DNA from: Sphaerisporangium rubeum
GTDB taxonomy: Bacteria; Actinomycetota; Actinomycetes; Streptosporangiales; Streptosporangiaceae
NCBI RefSeq assembly: GCF_014207705.1
Contig: NZ_JACHIU010000001.1
Coordinates: forward strand, 3,836,501 to 3,900,500
Direction: 5' to 3'
DNA: 64,000 nucleotides
Positions 36,561 through 45,240 of this stretch are shown here, one piece after another. Under the pieces are notes generated by a model. It saw nothing but the letters and a program-made list of their open reading frames with translations. It made no database searches and was not told where the DNA came from. Positions within the stretch are counted from its first letter, which is position 1. Each line of letters opens with the position of its first letter. Made by a program: the position numbers and the translations under genes.

Positions 36561-37903
36561 GACGCGGCCCTGGCCTGTGCCGCACGCACATGGCGGCGGA
36601 CCAGGCGGGCCGCGTTGAGTCCGCTGCGCACGGCACCCTCCATCGTGTCGGGCCAGCCCGTGTCGGTCCACGCGCCGGCGAGGTACAGGCCGGGCCACCG
36701 GGTGGCGGCGCCGGGACGCAGGGAGCCGCTGCCGGGACCCTGGTGGAACGTGGCGCGGCGCTCACGTGTGACGAAGAAGTCGGCGAGCCGCGCGTCACGC
36801 GCACCGGGCAGGACGCGCCGCAGCTCGGGTTCGAAGCAGGCCCGGATCTCCGCCGTCGGCAGGTCGATCCACCGGCCGGCCGCCGACACCGACACCGCCA
36901 GGTACTGGCCCTGGTCCAGCCCGGCCACCCCGGTCTTGTCGAAGATCCATTGGACGGGTGAGCCGACCACCGCGGCGAACGGCAGGCCGGTGACCCGCCG
37001 GTCGTACACCGCGTGCACGTTGACGATCGGCCCGGCACGCAGGCCCGGCCACCGGTCACGGTCCGGTGCCGCGCCGGGGGGCGCCAGCCGCGCCGCCTGT
37101 TCGTGCGGCACGGCGAGCACCACGGCCGACGCCTCCACCCGCCGTCCGCCGACCACCACCGCCGGTCCCGGCAGCACGGCCCCGACCTTCGCCGCCATGC
37201 GCACCACCCCGCCGCGCCGCTCGATGGCCCGCGCCGCGGCGGTGCCGTGCAGCCGGCCGAGCGGCACCGACGGCACCCCGATGTCGGCGGCGCCGGCCCG
37301 GCCGAGCAGCGCGGTGCGGAACACCTTGACCGCCGCGCCGAGCGCCGCGTCACCGGCGGCGGCGTTCAGCGCCGCCACGGTGAACAGCTCCCACACCGCG
37401 TGCCGCGCCGGGCCGCGCTGCCCGTGCCGGTCCAGCCACGTGCCGAGGTCGACCAGGTCGAGCGCCGGGTCCGCCGGGTCCAGCCGCGCCATGGCGACCG
37501 ACCCGCGCAGCGCGCGCAGCCGGTCGGCCGGCCGCAGCAGCGAGTACGTCGCCAGCGCCGGCAGCAGGTGGAACGGCCCCGGCAGCGCCGCGCGCCGCAG
37601 CCGTCCCGACCGGCCCTGCGGGGTGAGCACCCGCACGTCGAACCGGTCCTGCAGCCGCACGCCGCGCGCGCCGCCGATACGGTCGAGCAGCCCCCGGTAG
37701 GCCGTGCAGCACCGCAGGAACACATGCTGGCCGTTGTCGACCGTCAGCCCGCCACGGGTGAACGAATGCGTGGCACCGCCGAGACGCGGCCGCGCCTCGT
37801 ACACCGTCACCGGGATCCCGGCGTCGGCCAGCGCCACGGCCGCCGTGATCCCCGCCAGCCCCCCGCCGACCACCGCCACCGGGGCCACCGGCGCGCCGCT
37901 CAC
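36557..37903 (-). CDS. hpnE: HpnE, hydroxysqualene dehydroxylase
   Basis: This 448-residue FAD-dependent amine-oxidase/phytoene-desaturase-like enzyme reduces hydroxysqualene to squalene. It has VAVVGGGLAGITAAVALADAG (FAD GxGxxG), ARPRLGGATHSF, DNGQHVFLRCCTAYR typical of HpnE, and the C-terminal FAD contact GLYLAGAWTDTGWPDTMEGAVRSG. GTG start at 37903 overlaps hpnD by four bases. Confidence 0.93.
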   Translation of the reverse strand: MSGAPVAPVAVVGGGLAGITAAVALADAGIPVTVYEARPRLGGATHSFTRGGLTVDNGQHVFLRCCTAYRGLLDRIGGARGVRLQDRFDVRVLTPQGRSGRLRRAALPGPFHLLPALATYSLLRPADRLRALRGSVAMARLDPADPALDLVDLGTWLDRHGQRGPARHAVWELFTVAALNAAAGDAALGAAVKVFRTALLGRAGAADIGVPSVPLGRLHGTAAARAIERRGGVVRMAAKVGAVLPGPAVVVGGRRVEASAVVLAVPHEQAARLAPPGAAPDRDRWPGLRAGPIVNVHAVYDRRVTGLPFAAVVGSPVQWIFDKTGVAGLDQGQYLAVSVSAAGRWIDLPTAEIRACFEPELRRVLPGARDARLADFFVTRERRATFHQGPGSGSLRPGAATRWPGLYLAGAWTDTGWPDTMEGAVRSGLNAARLVRRHVRAAQARAAS

Positions 37904-38754
37904 CGGCCGGCCCCGGCGAGCGCGCGGGCCGCGACCATCGCCTTCTCCCACACCGGCACCGACGAACGACCGGCCAGCGCCTCGGCGGGGCACGCCGCGA
38001 TCCGGTCGAGCAGACCGCGGTAGATGCCGGCCATCGCACCGGCGCACGCCGCGCTGCGGCGGTCCAGCATCGGCGGCAGCCGCATGCCGGTGTCGTACCA
38101 GTCGCGGGCCCGGGACGTCTGGAACCGGATCAGCGCCTCCAGCCGGTCCGGCGGGTCGGTGAACCGGCCCGCGCCGTCCAGCTCCAGCGTGCAGCCGAAC
38201 CGCGCGAGGTCCTCGGCCGGCAGGTACACCCGGCCGGCCAGCCGGTCCTCGTGCACGTCCCGCAGCACGTTGGTCAGCTGAAGCGCCACCCCGAGCGCGT
38301 CGGCCAGGGGCTCGGCCGCGGCCCGGTCGGCCGTGCCGAACACCCCGAGCGACAGCCGGCCCACCGACCCCGCGACGCGGCGGCAGTACCCCAGCAGATC
38401 CTCGTACCCGGCGAACCGGACACCACGTACGTCGTCGGCGCAGCCGTCGATCAGCTCCTCGAACGCCGGCAACGGGATCGGGAACCGGCGCGCCGCGTCG
38501 AACAACGCCACCATCACCAGGTCGCCGTGCACCGGCCGCCGCGCACGCAGCGAACGCCGCGCCGCGTCCAGCAGCACCAGCCGCTGCTCCGCCGGCCCGT
38601 CCCCGTCACCGATGTCGTCGATACGGCGCGCGAACGCGTACACCGCGCTCAGCGCGCGCCGCTGCCGCGGCGGCAGCAGGCGGATGCCGTAGGAGAAGTT
38701 CCTCGCCCTGGTGCGCACGATCCGCTCACAGTGCCGGTAGGCGTGGGACGCCAT
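37900..38754 (-). CDS. hpnD: HpnD, presqualene diphosphate synthase
   Basis: This 284-residue member of the squalene/phytoene synthase family condenses two farnesyl diphosphates. Both Asp-rich motifs are present: YAFARRIDDIGDGD and LTNVLRDVHEDRLAGRVYLPAEDL. It starts seven bases after hpnC, with GAGGAGGGGGTGA as ribosome-binding region, and overlaps hpnE. Confidence 0.93.
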   Translation of the reverse strand: MASHAYRHCERIVRTRARNFSYGIRLLPPRQRRALSAVYAFARRIDDIGDGDGPAEQRLVLLDAARRSLRARRPVHGDLVMVALFDAARRFPIPLPAFEELIDGCADDVRGVRFAGYEDLLGYCRRVAGSVGRLSLGVFGTADRAAAEPLADALGVALQLTNVLRDVHEDRLAGRVYLPAEDLARFGCTLELDGAGRFTDPPDRLEALIRFQTSRARDWYDTGMRLPPMLDRRSAACAGAMAGIYRGLLDRIAACPAEALAGRSSVPVWEKAMVAARALAGAGR

Positions 38755-38761
38755 CGCCGGG

Positions 38762-39643
38762 TCACCCCCTCCTCAGCAGCGCGCGCAGCCACGCCGCCGC
38801 CAGCCGGGCACGGCGCGGCCGCACCGCCACCCCGAGCACGTCGTGACCGGAACGTTCCAGCGCGGCGACCGTCGCGCGGCCCCCCGCGACGTACCCGGCG
38901 ACCGCGGCGCGCGCGAACCCGTCGAGCGACGCCAGCAGCGGCGCACCCGCGTCCAGCAGCCGCGCCGCGCGCGCCACCTGCAACGCCACCACCCGGCGCA
39001 ACGGCCCCGGCGTCACCGCACCCGCCAGGTCGTCGTCGGTGCAGCCGTACCGCCGCAGGTCCTCACCCGGCAGGTACACCCGGCCCCTGCGGTAGTCCTC
39101 GCCGACGTCCTGGCAGTGCTCGACCACCTGCAACGCCGAGCACACCCGGTCCGACAGCGGCACACGCTCACCCCCGGCGGCGCCGAACACGTGCAGCACG
39201 ATGCGGCCCACCGGGTTGGCCGACAACGCGCAGTACCCCAGCAGGTCACCGAACGTCTCGTACCGGGTGACCGCCTGGTCGCGCCGTCCGGCCTCCACCA
39301 GGCGGTGGAACGGCTCGGCCGGCACCGCGCACTGCCGCACCGTCGCGGCCAGGCCCCGCACCACCGGATGCCGCGGCACCTGGCCCGCGTACAGCCGGCG
39401 CAGATCGGCGTCGACCTCCTCCAGCAGCCGCGGCCGGTCCCGCGGGTCGGCCTCGTCACCGGCGTCGTCCACGTGGCGAGCGAACGCGTACACCGCGAAA
39501 AGATGCCCCCGATATCGGCGTGGCAGCACACGCGAAGCGACCGGGAAATTCTCCCGCCTCGCTCTCGCCATGACGTCCCGCCCCGGTGACATGGCTTCAC
39601 TATTGCCGAGCGCACCGCGCCGTAAACTGTCTTGCGACGCCAT
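38762..39643 (-). CDS. hpnC: HpnC, hydroxysqualene synthase
   Basis: This protein of about 293 residues is the partner of HpnD and converts presqualene diphosphate to hydroxysqualene. Signatures are RENFPVASRVLPRRYRGHLFAVYAFARHVDDAGDE and the second motif EHCQDVGEDYRRGRVYLPGEDL. No clear Shine-Dalgarno precedes ATG 39643; ATGs at 39592 and 39571 are alternatives, the last being closest to the conserved start. TTGACA at 39658-39653 may be a -35 element. It is the first gene of the compact hpnC-D-E operon. Confidence 0.9.
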   Translation of the reverse strand: MASQDSLRRGALGNSEAMSPGRDVMARARRENFPVASRVLPRRYRGHLFAVYAFARHVDDAGDEADPRDRPRLLEEVDADLRRLYAGQVPRHPVVRGLAATVRQCAVPAEPFHRLVEAGRRDQAVTRYETFGDLLGYCALSANPVGRIVLHVFGAAGGERVPLSDRVCSALQVVEHCQDVGEDYRRGRVYLPGEDLRRYGCTDDDLAGAVTPGPLRRVVALQVARAARLLDAGAPLLASLDGFARAAVAGYVAGGRATVAALERSGHDVLGVAVRPRRARLAAAWLRALLRRG

Positions 39644-39798
39644 GAAACCCGATGTCAACAGGCATATCTGCCGCGAATACCGCTAACGCTCACCGTCTTT
39701 ATCGGCCTTTTCCCATTCCCTCGGAAAATCGATACAGGCGACCACGTCCCCCATTCGGCCACCGCCGGTCCTGCCAGACGTTTGACCGTTTCCCGGCT

Positions 39799-40587
39799 TT
39801 ATCCCCGTCCCCCGCCGGAGACCGTGACCTGGCAGCCGCTACGCAAGGAGGACCCGCCGTGGCCACCTCGCCTCCCCACGCCGTGCTCACCCAGCGGCCC
39901 CACCCGCAGGCCCGCCGCGCGGCAGTACGCCACCACCTCCGGCAGCGCGCCGAGCGCCGAGCGCCACGCGCCGGACGCACAGGTGTGGTCACTGTCGTGC
40001 AGCAGCACGGTCGCGCCGCCACGCAACCCCGGTGTCAGCGTGGCGAGCACCGACTCGCGGGTGGCCGACGCCGTCCAGTCCCGGCCCCACGCCGTCCACA
40101 ACACCGGCCGCAGCCCCCACACGCGCGCCGCCAGCAGCGCCTCGGTGCTCAGCACCCCGTACGGCGGCCGGTACCACTCCGGCGAAACCCCGGTGACCTC
40201 CCGAACCAGCCGTACCGCCGCCCCCACCCCCGCGGCCACGGCCCCCGGCCGGGCCAGCGGCGCCGCGGTGTGCCGCCAGCCGTGCACGGCCACCTCATGC
40301 CCCTCCTCGGCGATGCGGCGTCCCACCCGCGGATGACGCTCCAGCATCTCCCCCAGCACGAAGAACGTCGCCCTGCACTCCAGCCTCCCGAGCTCCCGCA
40401 GGAAACACGGCGTGGACACCGGATCGGGCCCGTCGTCGAACGTCAGCGCCACATGCCCCGGCTCCCCCACCCCCGCGAGCCCCGGCACCACCCGCCGCAC
40501 CCCGCCGAGCCACGCCGCCGCCGGCCCCGCGTACACCAGACCGCCGACCCCCGCGGCCAGCGCCGCGTACCCCACCCCCCGGCGCAC
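39799..40587 (-). CDS. NodB-type polysaccharide deacetylase
   Basis: This 262-residue carbohydrate esterase 4 protein has an N-terminal hydrophobic segment (about 4-28) that could anchor or export it. Motifs: VALTFDDGPDP (catalytic/metal Asp pair), HEVAVHGWRHT (metal His pair), WYRPPYGVLS and ATVLLHDSDHT. The metal site is complete. GTG start at 40587 follows GAGGGG. It lies on the hopanoid-operon strand, 155 bp upstream of hpnC, and is divergent from a lipid glycosyltransferase 35 bp away. It may deacetylate an amino-sugar hopanoid head group or a wall polymer. Confidence 0.88.
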   Translation of the reverse strand: MRRGVGYAALAAGVGGLVYAGPAAAWLGGVRRVVPGLAGVGEPGHVALTFDDGPDPVSTPCFLRELGRLECRATFFVLGEMLERHPRVGRRIAEEGHEVAVHGWRHTAAPLARPGAVAAGVGAAVRLVREVTGVSPEWYRPPYGVLSTEALLAARVWGLRPVLWTAWGRDWTASATRESVLATLTPGLRGGATVLLHDSDHTCASGAWRSALGALPEVVAYCRAAGLRVGPLGEHGVGRRGGHGGSSLRSGCQVTVSGGGRG

Positions 40588-40622
40588 CCCCTCAGCCCCC
40601 CACCGGCACGCCGGGCCGCACC

Positions 40623-41684
40623 GTGACGGCGGCCAGGCGCGTGCTCATCATCAGCGCCTCCATGGGTGCCGGCCACGACGGCGTGGCACGCGAACTCGCC
40701 GGCCGCCTCACGCGCGACGGCGCACAGGTACAGGTCATCGACGTCCTCCGGCTGCTCCCCCTGCGGCTCGGACCACTGCTGCGCTGGTGGTACCGCACCA
40801 CCGTCCAGCGCACACCCTGGATCTACGAGATCGTCTACCAGGTCTTCTTCGTCCGCCGGTCCCCGGTCTCCCCCCTGGCCCGGCTCGCCGCACCCCGCCT
40901 GCGCGCACTGACCACCCGCGAGGCCCCCGCGCACGTCGTCTCGACGTTCCACCTGGCCGCGCAGGTCACCGGCCTCATGCGCGCACGCGGAACCCTGACC
41001 GCGCCGAGCACCGTGCTGGTCACCGACTTCACCCTCCACCGGCTCTGGCTGCACCCCGGAAACGACCGCTACCTGTGCCCCACCCCCGGCACCGCGCACG
41101 CCGCGACCGCCGCGACCCACCGGCCCGCCACCGCCTACGCCCCCCTCGTCCGGCCCGCCTTCCACACCCGCGGGCGACCCGCCGCCGCGCGCACGGTGCT
41201 GGTGTCGGCCGGCGCCTGGGGAGTCGGACAGGTCACCCGCACCGCACAGGTCCTCGCGGCGTCCGGACGCTACACCCCCGTCGTGCTGTGCGGCGGCAAC
41301 ACCCGGCTGGCCCGCCGCCTCGACGCCGCCGGGCTCGGCCCGGCGCTCGGCTGGCGCGACGACCTGCCGCACCTGATGGCCGCCGCCTACGCGCTGGTCG
41401 ACAACGCCGCCGGCCTCACCTGCGTCGAGGCGTTCGCCGCCGGCCTGCCGGTGGTCTCCTACCGTCCCATCCCCGGCCACGGCCGCGCCGGAGCCCTCGC
41501 CATGGCCCGCGCCGGCCTCACCGCGCACGCCGCCGACGCCACGGCCCTGCTCGCCGAACTCGACCGCCTGGCCGACCCCCGCCACCGCGCGCGGCGCACC
41601 GCCGCCGCCGGCACACTGTTCGCCGCGCCGGCCGCCGAGACCCTCATCCGCACCGATGACCCCGCGAGGACCGGCGGCGCCTGA
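40623..41684 (+). CDS. MGDG-synthase-like glycolipid glycosyltransferase
   Basis: This 353-residue GT-B enzyme resembles MGDG synthase/UgtP proteins. The N-terminal acceptor domain starts VLIISASMGAGHDGVARELAGRL; the middle VTDFTLHRLWLHPGNDRYLCPT is conserved; the C-terminal donor domain has VVLCGGN and LVDNAAGLTCVEAFAAGLPVVSYRPIPGHG. These enzymes add sugars to membrane lipids at the cytoplasmic face. GTG start at 40623. Beside the hopanoid operon it is a good candidate for sugar transfer to bacteriohopanepolyols; mannoside or diglyceride acceptors are alternatives. Confidence 0.85.
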   Translation: MTAARRVLIISASMGAGHDGVARELAGRLTRDGAQVQVIDVLRLLPLRLGPLLRWWYRTTVQRTPWIYEIVYQVFFVRRSPVSPLARLAAPRLRALTTREAPAHVVSTFHLAAQVTGLMRARGTLTAPSTVLVTDFTLHRLWLHPGNDRYLCPTPGTAHAATAATHRPATAYAPLVRPAFHTRGRPAAARTVLVSAGAWGVGQVTRTAQVLAASGRYTPVVLCGGNTRLARRLDAAGLGPALGWRDDLPHLMAAAYALVDNAAGLTCVEAFAAGLPVVSYRPIPGHGRAGALAMARAGLTAHAADATALLAELDRLADPRHRARRTAAAGTLFAAPAAETLIRTDDPARTGGA

Positions 41685-41687
41685 CGA

Positions 41688-42542
41688 TCAGGCCGCCGCC
41701 ATCTGCGCGTGGAACAACGGCGACTGCGCCAGCAGGAAACTGCCCCCCACGATCAGCCCGATCCCCGTCAGCTCCGGCACGATCCACAGCCCCGTGCGGA
41801 TCTGCTCATCGAACATCGCCGTCCCGTACACGATCGACGCCACCGGATCGCTCAGCGTCAACGCCGGCTGCGCCGCCACCAGCGTCCCGCTCTGCAACGC
41901 GTTCTGCAGCAGGAACAGGCTGCACAACCCCGCCACCACCATCGCGTACAACTGCCAGGTCACCGGCAGCGCCGACATGTCCTCCTCCAGCACCAGCGTC
42001 GCCTGCTTGATGAACGTCGCCGTGAACGCGAACCCGATCCCCGCCGCCAGCCCGAACGCCACCGCACGTCCCGCACCCTCGGTGATCCGCGCCACGAACA
42101 CCAGGGCCCACACCGTCGCGAGCGTCCCCGCCGTCGCCGTCATCCAGCCCTCCGCGTCCGGCCCCCCACCCCCCGGCTGCGGCGCCGCCGCGAACAACAG
42201 CAACGCCAGCCCACCGGTCAGCAGCACGATCGCCAGCCACGAACGCGGCCCGAGACTCACCTGGAACACCCGCGACATCAGCACCATCGTGAACGGCAGC
42301 TCGCTGATCAGCACCGGCTGCACCAGCGCCAGCCCTCCTTGCGACAACGCCGCCGCCTGGAACACGAACCCCAGGATCAGCGCACCGATCCCCCCGAGCC
42401 ACACCGGCGTGCGCACCAGCGTCACGATCAGGCGCGGCGACATCGCCTGCTGCCGCGGCACCCGGCGCGCCGCCATCCGCTGCATCACCGAGGCCGCCGC
42501 GTTCCCCATGGCGGCGCACACCGCCAGCAACGCCGCGATCAC
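41688..42542 (-). CDS. DMT-superfamily permease (second of pair)
   Basis: This 284-residue integral membrane protein has about 9-10 helices and is similar in layout to its upstream neighbour. It starts IAALLAVCAAMGNAAASVMQRMAARRVP and contains GGIGALILGFVFQAAALSQGGLALVQPVLISELPFTMVL, the pattern of actinomycete DMT/EamA-like transporters (distantly NIPA-like). GTG start overlaps the previous stop by four bases. Paired genes suggest a heterodimer. Substrate unknown. Confidence 0.82.
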   Translation of the reverse strand: MIAALLAVCAAMGNAAASVMQRMAARRVPRQQAMSPRLIVTLVRTPVWLGGIGALILGFVFQAAALSQGGLALVQPVLISELPFTMVLMSRVFQVSLGPRSWLAIVLLTGGLALLLFAAAPQPGGGGPDAEGWMTATAGTLATVWALVFVARITEGAGRAVAFGLAAGIGFAFTATFIKQATLVLEEDMSALPVTWQLYAMVVAGLCSLFLLQNALQSGTLVAAQPALTLSDPVASIVYGTAMFDEQIRTGLWIVPELTGIGLIVGGSFLLAQSPLFHAQMAAA

Positions 42543-43411
42543 CGCGCCTCGACCCTCTGTCCCGACTGCCCCGATTTCGCCAGATACGGCGAACGACCGA
42601 GCAACACGATCCCCACCACCATCGCGACCAGCCCCGCCACCTCGGCCACCACCGCCCCCGCCGCCAGATCCAGATGCTCGGCGAAGATCACCACGCCGAG
42701 CATGATGCCGGTGATGGGCTCGGCCGCCGTCGTCGCCGGCAACGAGATCCGCAGCGGCGCCGCGTCGAACGCGCTCTGGTTGAGCAGCAACCCCATCACC
42801 GCCACACACGGGACCGCGTACGGCATCCACGACGACGCCAGCGCTCCCACCCCGTACCGCAGCGTGAGCAGCGACCCCCGCGTCAGCACGTCCTGCAGGC
42901 CGTACAAGATGCCGGCCGCCGCGGCCAGCAGCATCGCCTTCACCTGCAACGACCGGTTGCGGCCCGCCACCACCAGCGCCGCCGCCACCAGCAGCACCGC
43001 GGCCACGGCCACCCACTGCACCAGCCACCCCGCCGGAGCCCGCCCCCCGTGCGGCTCACCGAACGCCAGGAACAGCGCCACACCCCCGCTGACCAGCGCC
43101 GCACCGGTCCACTCGGTCCAGCCGAGATGCTCCTGGTACACCACATGCGCCGCCGCCAGCGCGAAGATCAGACTGGTCGCGAACAACGGCGCCACCGCCG
43201 ACACGCTCGACTGCCGCAACGCCAGCGCACCGAGCACCTGGCCGCCGAACATGAGGCCGACCCCCGCCAGCCACACCGGCTGACGCAGCAGATGCACCAG
43301 CAACCGCATCCGCAGCATCTCTCCCAGCGGCTCCCGGTAGGCGGCGTGCTGCTGCGCCATGAAACCCATGCCGAGCAGGCACGCAGCCATGATCGGCAAC
43401 AAGAAGATCAC
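42539..43411 (-). CDS. DMT-superfamily permease (first of pair)
   Basis: This 290-residue protein with about 9-10 helices starts IFLLPIMAACLLGMGFMAQQHAAYREPLGEMLRMRLL and has FGGQVLGALALRQSSVSAVAPLFATSLIFAL and AEPITGIMLGVVIFAEHLDL. GTG start at 43411 follows AGGGGG. It forms an operon with the next DMT permease. Both face away from the glycosyltransferase, whose stop is three bases from theirs, so they are convergent with it. Confidence 0.82.
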   Translation of the reverse strand: MIFLLPIMAACLLGMGFMAQQHAAYREPLGEMLRMRLLVHLLRQPVWLAGVGLMFGGQVLGALALRQSSVSAVAPLFATSLIFALAAAHVVYQEHLGWTEWTGAALVSGGVALFLAFGEPHGGRAPAGWLVQWVAVAAVLLVAAALVVAGRNRSLQVKAMLLAAAAGILYGLQDVLTRGSLLTLRYGVGALASSWMPYAVPCVAVMGLLLNQSAFDAAPLRISLPATTAAEPITGIMLGVVIFAEHLDLAAGAVVAEVAGLVAMVVGIVLLGRSPYLAKSGQSGQRVEAR

Positions 43412-43548
43412 GTGCCCCCTCCGGTGTCCCCCACCCCACCCCCGCTCCTACCCACCCCCTCCCCCTCACCGAACCGCCACCCCGGAAGATCGTCACATCA
43501 CCCGCACCACCACCTCATCGTCCCGCTGCGACCTGGTTTGATGGGGTC

Positions 43549-44043
43549 ATGATCGTGCGAGACGCTCACCCCGGCGAGATGACCACCGTGGGCGACCTGC
43601 GGGTCGCCGCCTACCAGGCCGAAGGACTGCTCGACGCGCACCCCGCCTACGCGCGCACGCTGCGCGCACTCGGCGCCGACGGCCACGGCGAGGTCCTCGT
43701 CGCCGCCGAGGACGACCGGCTGCTCGGCACCGCGATGCTCGACCCGTTCCACCCCGGAAGCGAACTCGCCACCGGCCCCCACGAAGCCGAGATGCGCGCG
43801 CTCGCCGTGGCCCCCGAGGCCCAGGGCCGCGGCGTCGGCGCCACCTTGATCCGCGCCGTCCTCGGCCGCGCCGCCGGCCGCGGCGCCACATCCCTGCTGC
43901 TGTCCACGCAGCCCGCCATGAGGACGGCCCAGCGTCTGTACCTCGCTCAGGGTTTCACCCGGCTGCCGGCCCGCGACTGGGCCCCCGTGCCGGGGTTCAC
44001 CCTGCTCGCCTTCGGCCGTTCCCTGGACGGACTCAAGGACTGA
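43549..44043 (+). CDS. GNAT-family N-acetyltransferase
   Basis: This 164-residue GNAT protein starts IVRDAHPGEMTTVGDLRVAAYQAEG. The acetyl-CoA site is EMRALAVAPEAQGRGVGATLIRAVLG (QGRGVG), and the C-terminal RTAQRLYLAQGFTRLPARDW is typical of the family. The acceptor is unknown. The 100 bp upstream on the plus strand is an almost pure C/A/T tract. Confidence 0.87.
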   Translation: MIVRDAHPGEMTTVGDLRVAAYQAEGLLDAHPAYARTLRALGADGHGEVLVAAEDDRLLGTAMLDPFHPGSELATGPHEAEMRALAVAPEAQGRGVGATLIRAVLGRAAGRGATSLLLSTQPAMRTAQRLYLAQGFTRLPARDWAPVPGFTLLAFGRSLDGLKD

Positions 44044-44177
44044 AGGTCGCCACCGGCATCGGTGGATCGTTTGTGCATTTTTGTCCGATTTGGAATTATT
44101 CCGCCGCCTTTACAACGTAGATTCATAACGTGGCATTCAGGCAAGACGCGTGTGATGTCCGATTCTCCGTGCCGCGC

Positions 44178-45113
44178 TCAGTGGGAGATCACCCACTCCG
44201 GCACCCAGGTCCCCGTGGCGTCGTGGCCGGTCCCCCCGGCGGCGAGGTGGGTGCGCAGGGTCGCCAGCGCCGGGTGGGGGTTGTCGCGGTGCCACAGGAG
44301 CGAATGCGGGTAGACCGGTGCGGGCTGGGTGACGGGGATGCGGCGCAGGCCGTGGCCGGCGGGCCAGACCAGGCGGGTGCACTCCCCCATGAACGTCGCC
44401 AGGCCGGGGGTGTCGGCGACGGTGTCGAGCAGCGCGTCGGAACCGAAGTTCGGGCCGGTCGCCTCGATGGTGAGGCCGAACTTCTCGACCAGCGCCTCGT
44501 AGTAGGCGGCCCACTCGGTGCCGGGGACGATCCCCGGCATCCAGATCCGGTGTCCCCTGAGCTGAGCGACGGTCACCGAGCGGGCCCCCGCCAGCGCGTG
44601 AGCCGGTCCGGTGAGCAGCTGGAGCGCCTCGTCGAGCACCCGGACGGACCTGACGTCCTCGGGAAGGGGCCGGCCCGGCGCGGCGACGGCGCGGAACGAC
44701 GCGTCGATCGCACCGGACCGGATGGCCTCGACGGCCGTGCCGACGTCGAACAGCATCACCACGTCGAGCTCGATCCCCGGGTAGGCGCGGTGGAAGCCGC
44801 GCATCAGCCCCGACCCCGCGCTTCGCGAGGTGAGCACGTCGACCCGCAGCGGACGGCTGCCGGCCCGCACCGACGCGACCGCGCGCTCGGCGGCGCGCAG
44901 CAGCTCACGCGCGTGCGGCAGGAACGCCTGCCCGTCGATGGTGAGCTCGGCGCCACGCGCCGTCCGGGTGAACAACCGCACCCCGAGATCACGCTCCAGC
45001 CCCGCGATGCGCTTGGAGACGGCCTGCTGGGTGACCCCGAGCCCGGCGGCGGCGTCCTGGAACCGTCCCGACTCGGCGGCGGCGGCGAAGGTCCGTACGG
45101 CGTCGAGATCCAT
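44178..45113 (-). CDS. LysR-family transcriptional regulator
   Basis: This 311-residue protein has its helix-turn-helix at about 3-62 (LDAVRTFAAAAESGRFQDAAAGLGVTQQAVSKRIAGLERDLGVRLFTR) and an effector-binding domain to the C-terminus. The ATG at 45113 gives the canonical LysR start. It is divergent from the MFS exporter with 127 bp between, containing a 7-bp-arm palindrome. It is likely autoregulated and an activator or repressor of the exporter. Confidence 0.9.
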   Translation of the reverse strand: MDLDAVRTFAAAAESGRFQDAAAGLGVTQQAVSKRIAGLERDLGVRLFTRTARGAELTIDGQAFLPHARELLRAAERAVASVRAGSRPLRVDVLTSRSAGSGLMRGFHRAYPGIELDVVMLFDVGTAVEAIRSGAIDASFRAVAAPGRPLPEDVRSVRVLDEALQLLTGPAHALAGARSVTVAQLRGHRIWMPGIVPGTEWAAYYEALVEKFGLTIEATGPNFGSDALLDTVADTPGLATFMGECTRLVWPAGHGLRRIPVTQPAPVYPHSLLWHRDNPHPALATLRTHLAAGGTGHDATGTWVPEWVISH

Positions 45114-45130
45114 GGCCGACACCCTACTGA

Positions 45131-45147
45131 CACAACCACCGGTTGTG
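45131..45147. promoter_or_regulatory. Palindrome in the LysR/MFS intergenic region
   Basis: CACAACC-ACC-GGTTGTG is a perfect inverted repeat with 7-bp arms, 18 bp upstream of the lysR start and 94 bp upstream of the MFS start. It is a reasonable LysR autoregulatory site. It stands out in a GC-rich background. Confidence 0.6.
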
Positions 45148-45240
45148 ACCTGACGGCCAGATAGTTGTTTGATCCCAGGACACGCGTCTCGCTTAGATGC
45201 ATCCGATCGCTGATCGGTTGTGCGAGACGAGGAGATCGGC

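Noticed and set aside
32056-43411. A carotenoid cluster, suggested by two squalene/phytoene-synthase-like genes and a desaturase-like gene
   Set aside because: The presence of squalene-hopene cyclase, HpnG and HpnH and the hpnC-D-E order identify it as hopanoid synthesis.
43430-43548. C/A-rich tract as a regulatory element
   Set aside because: Only compositional bias, with no repeat or palindrome that suggests function.
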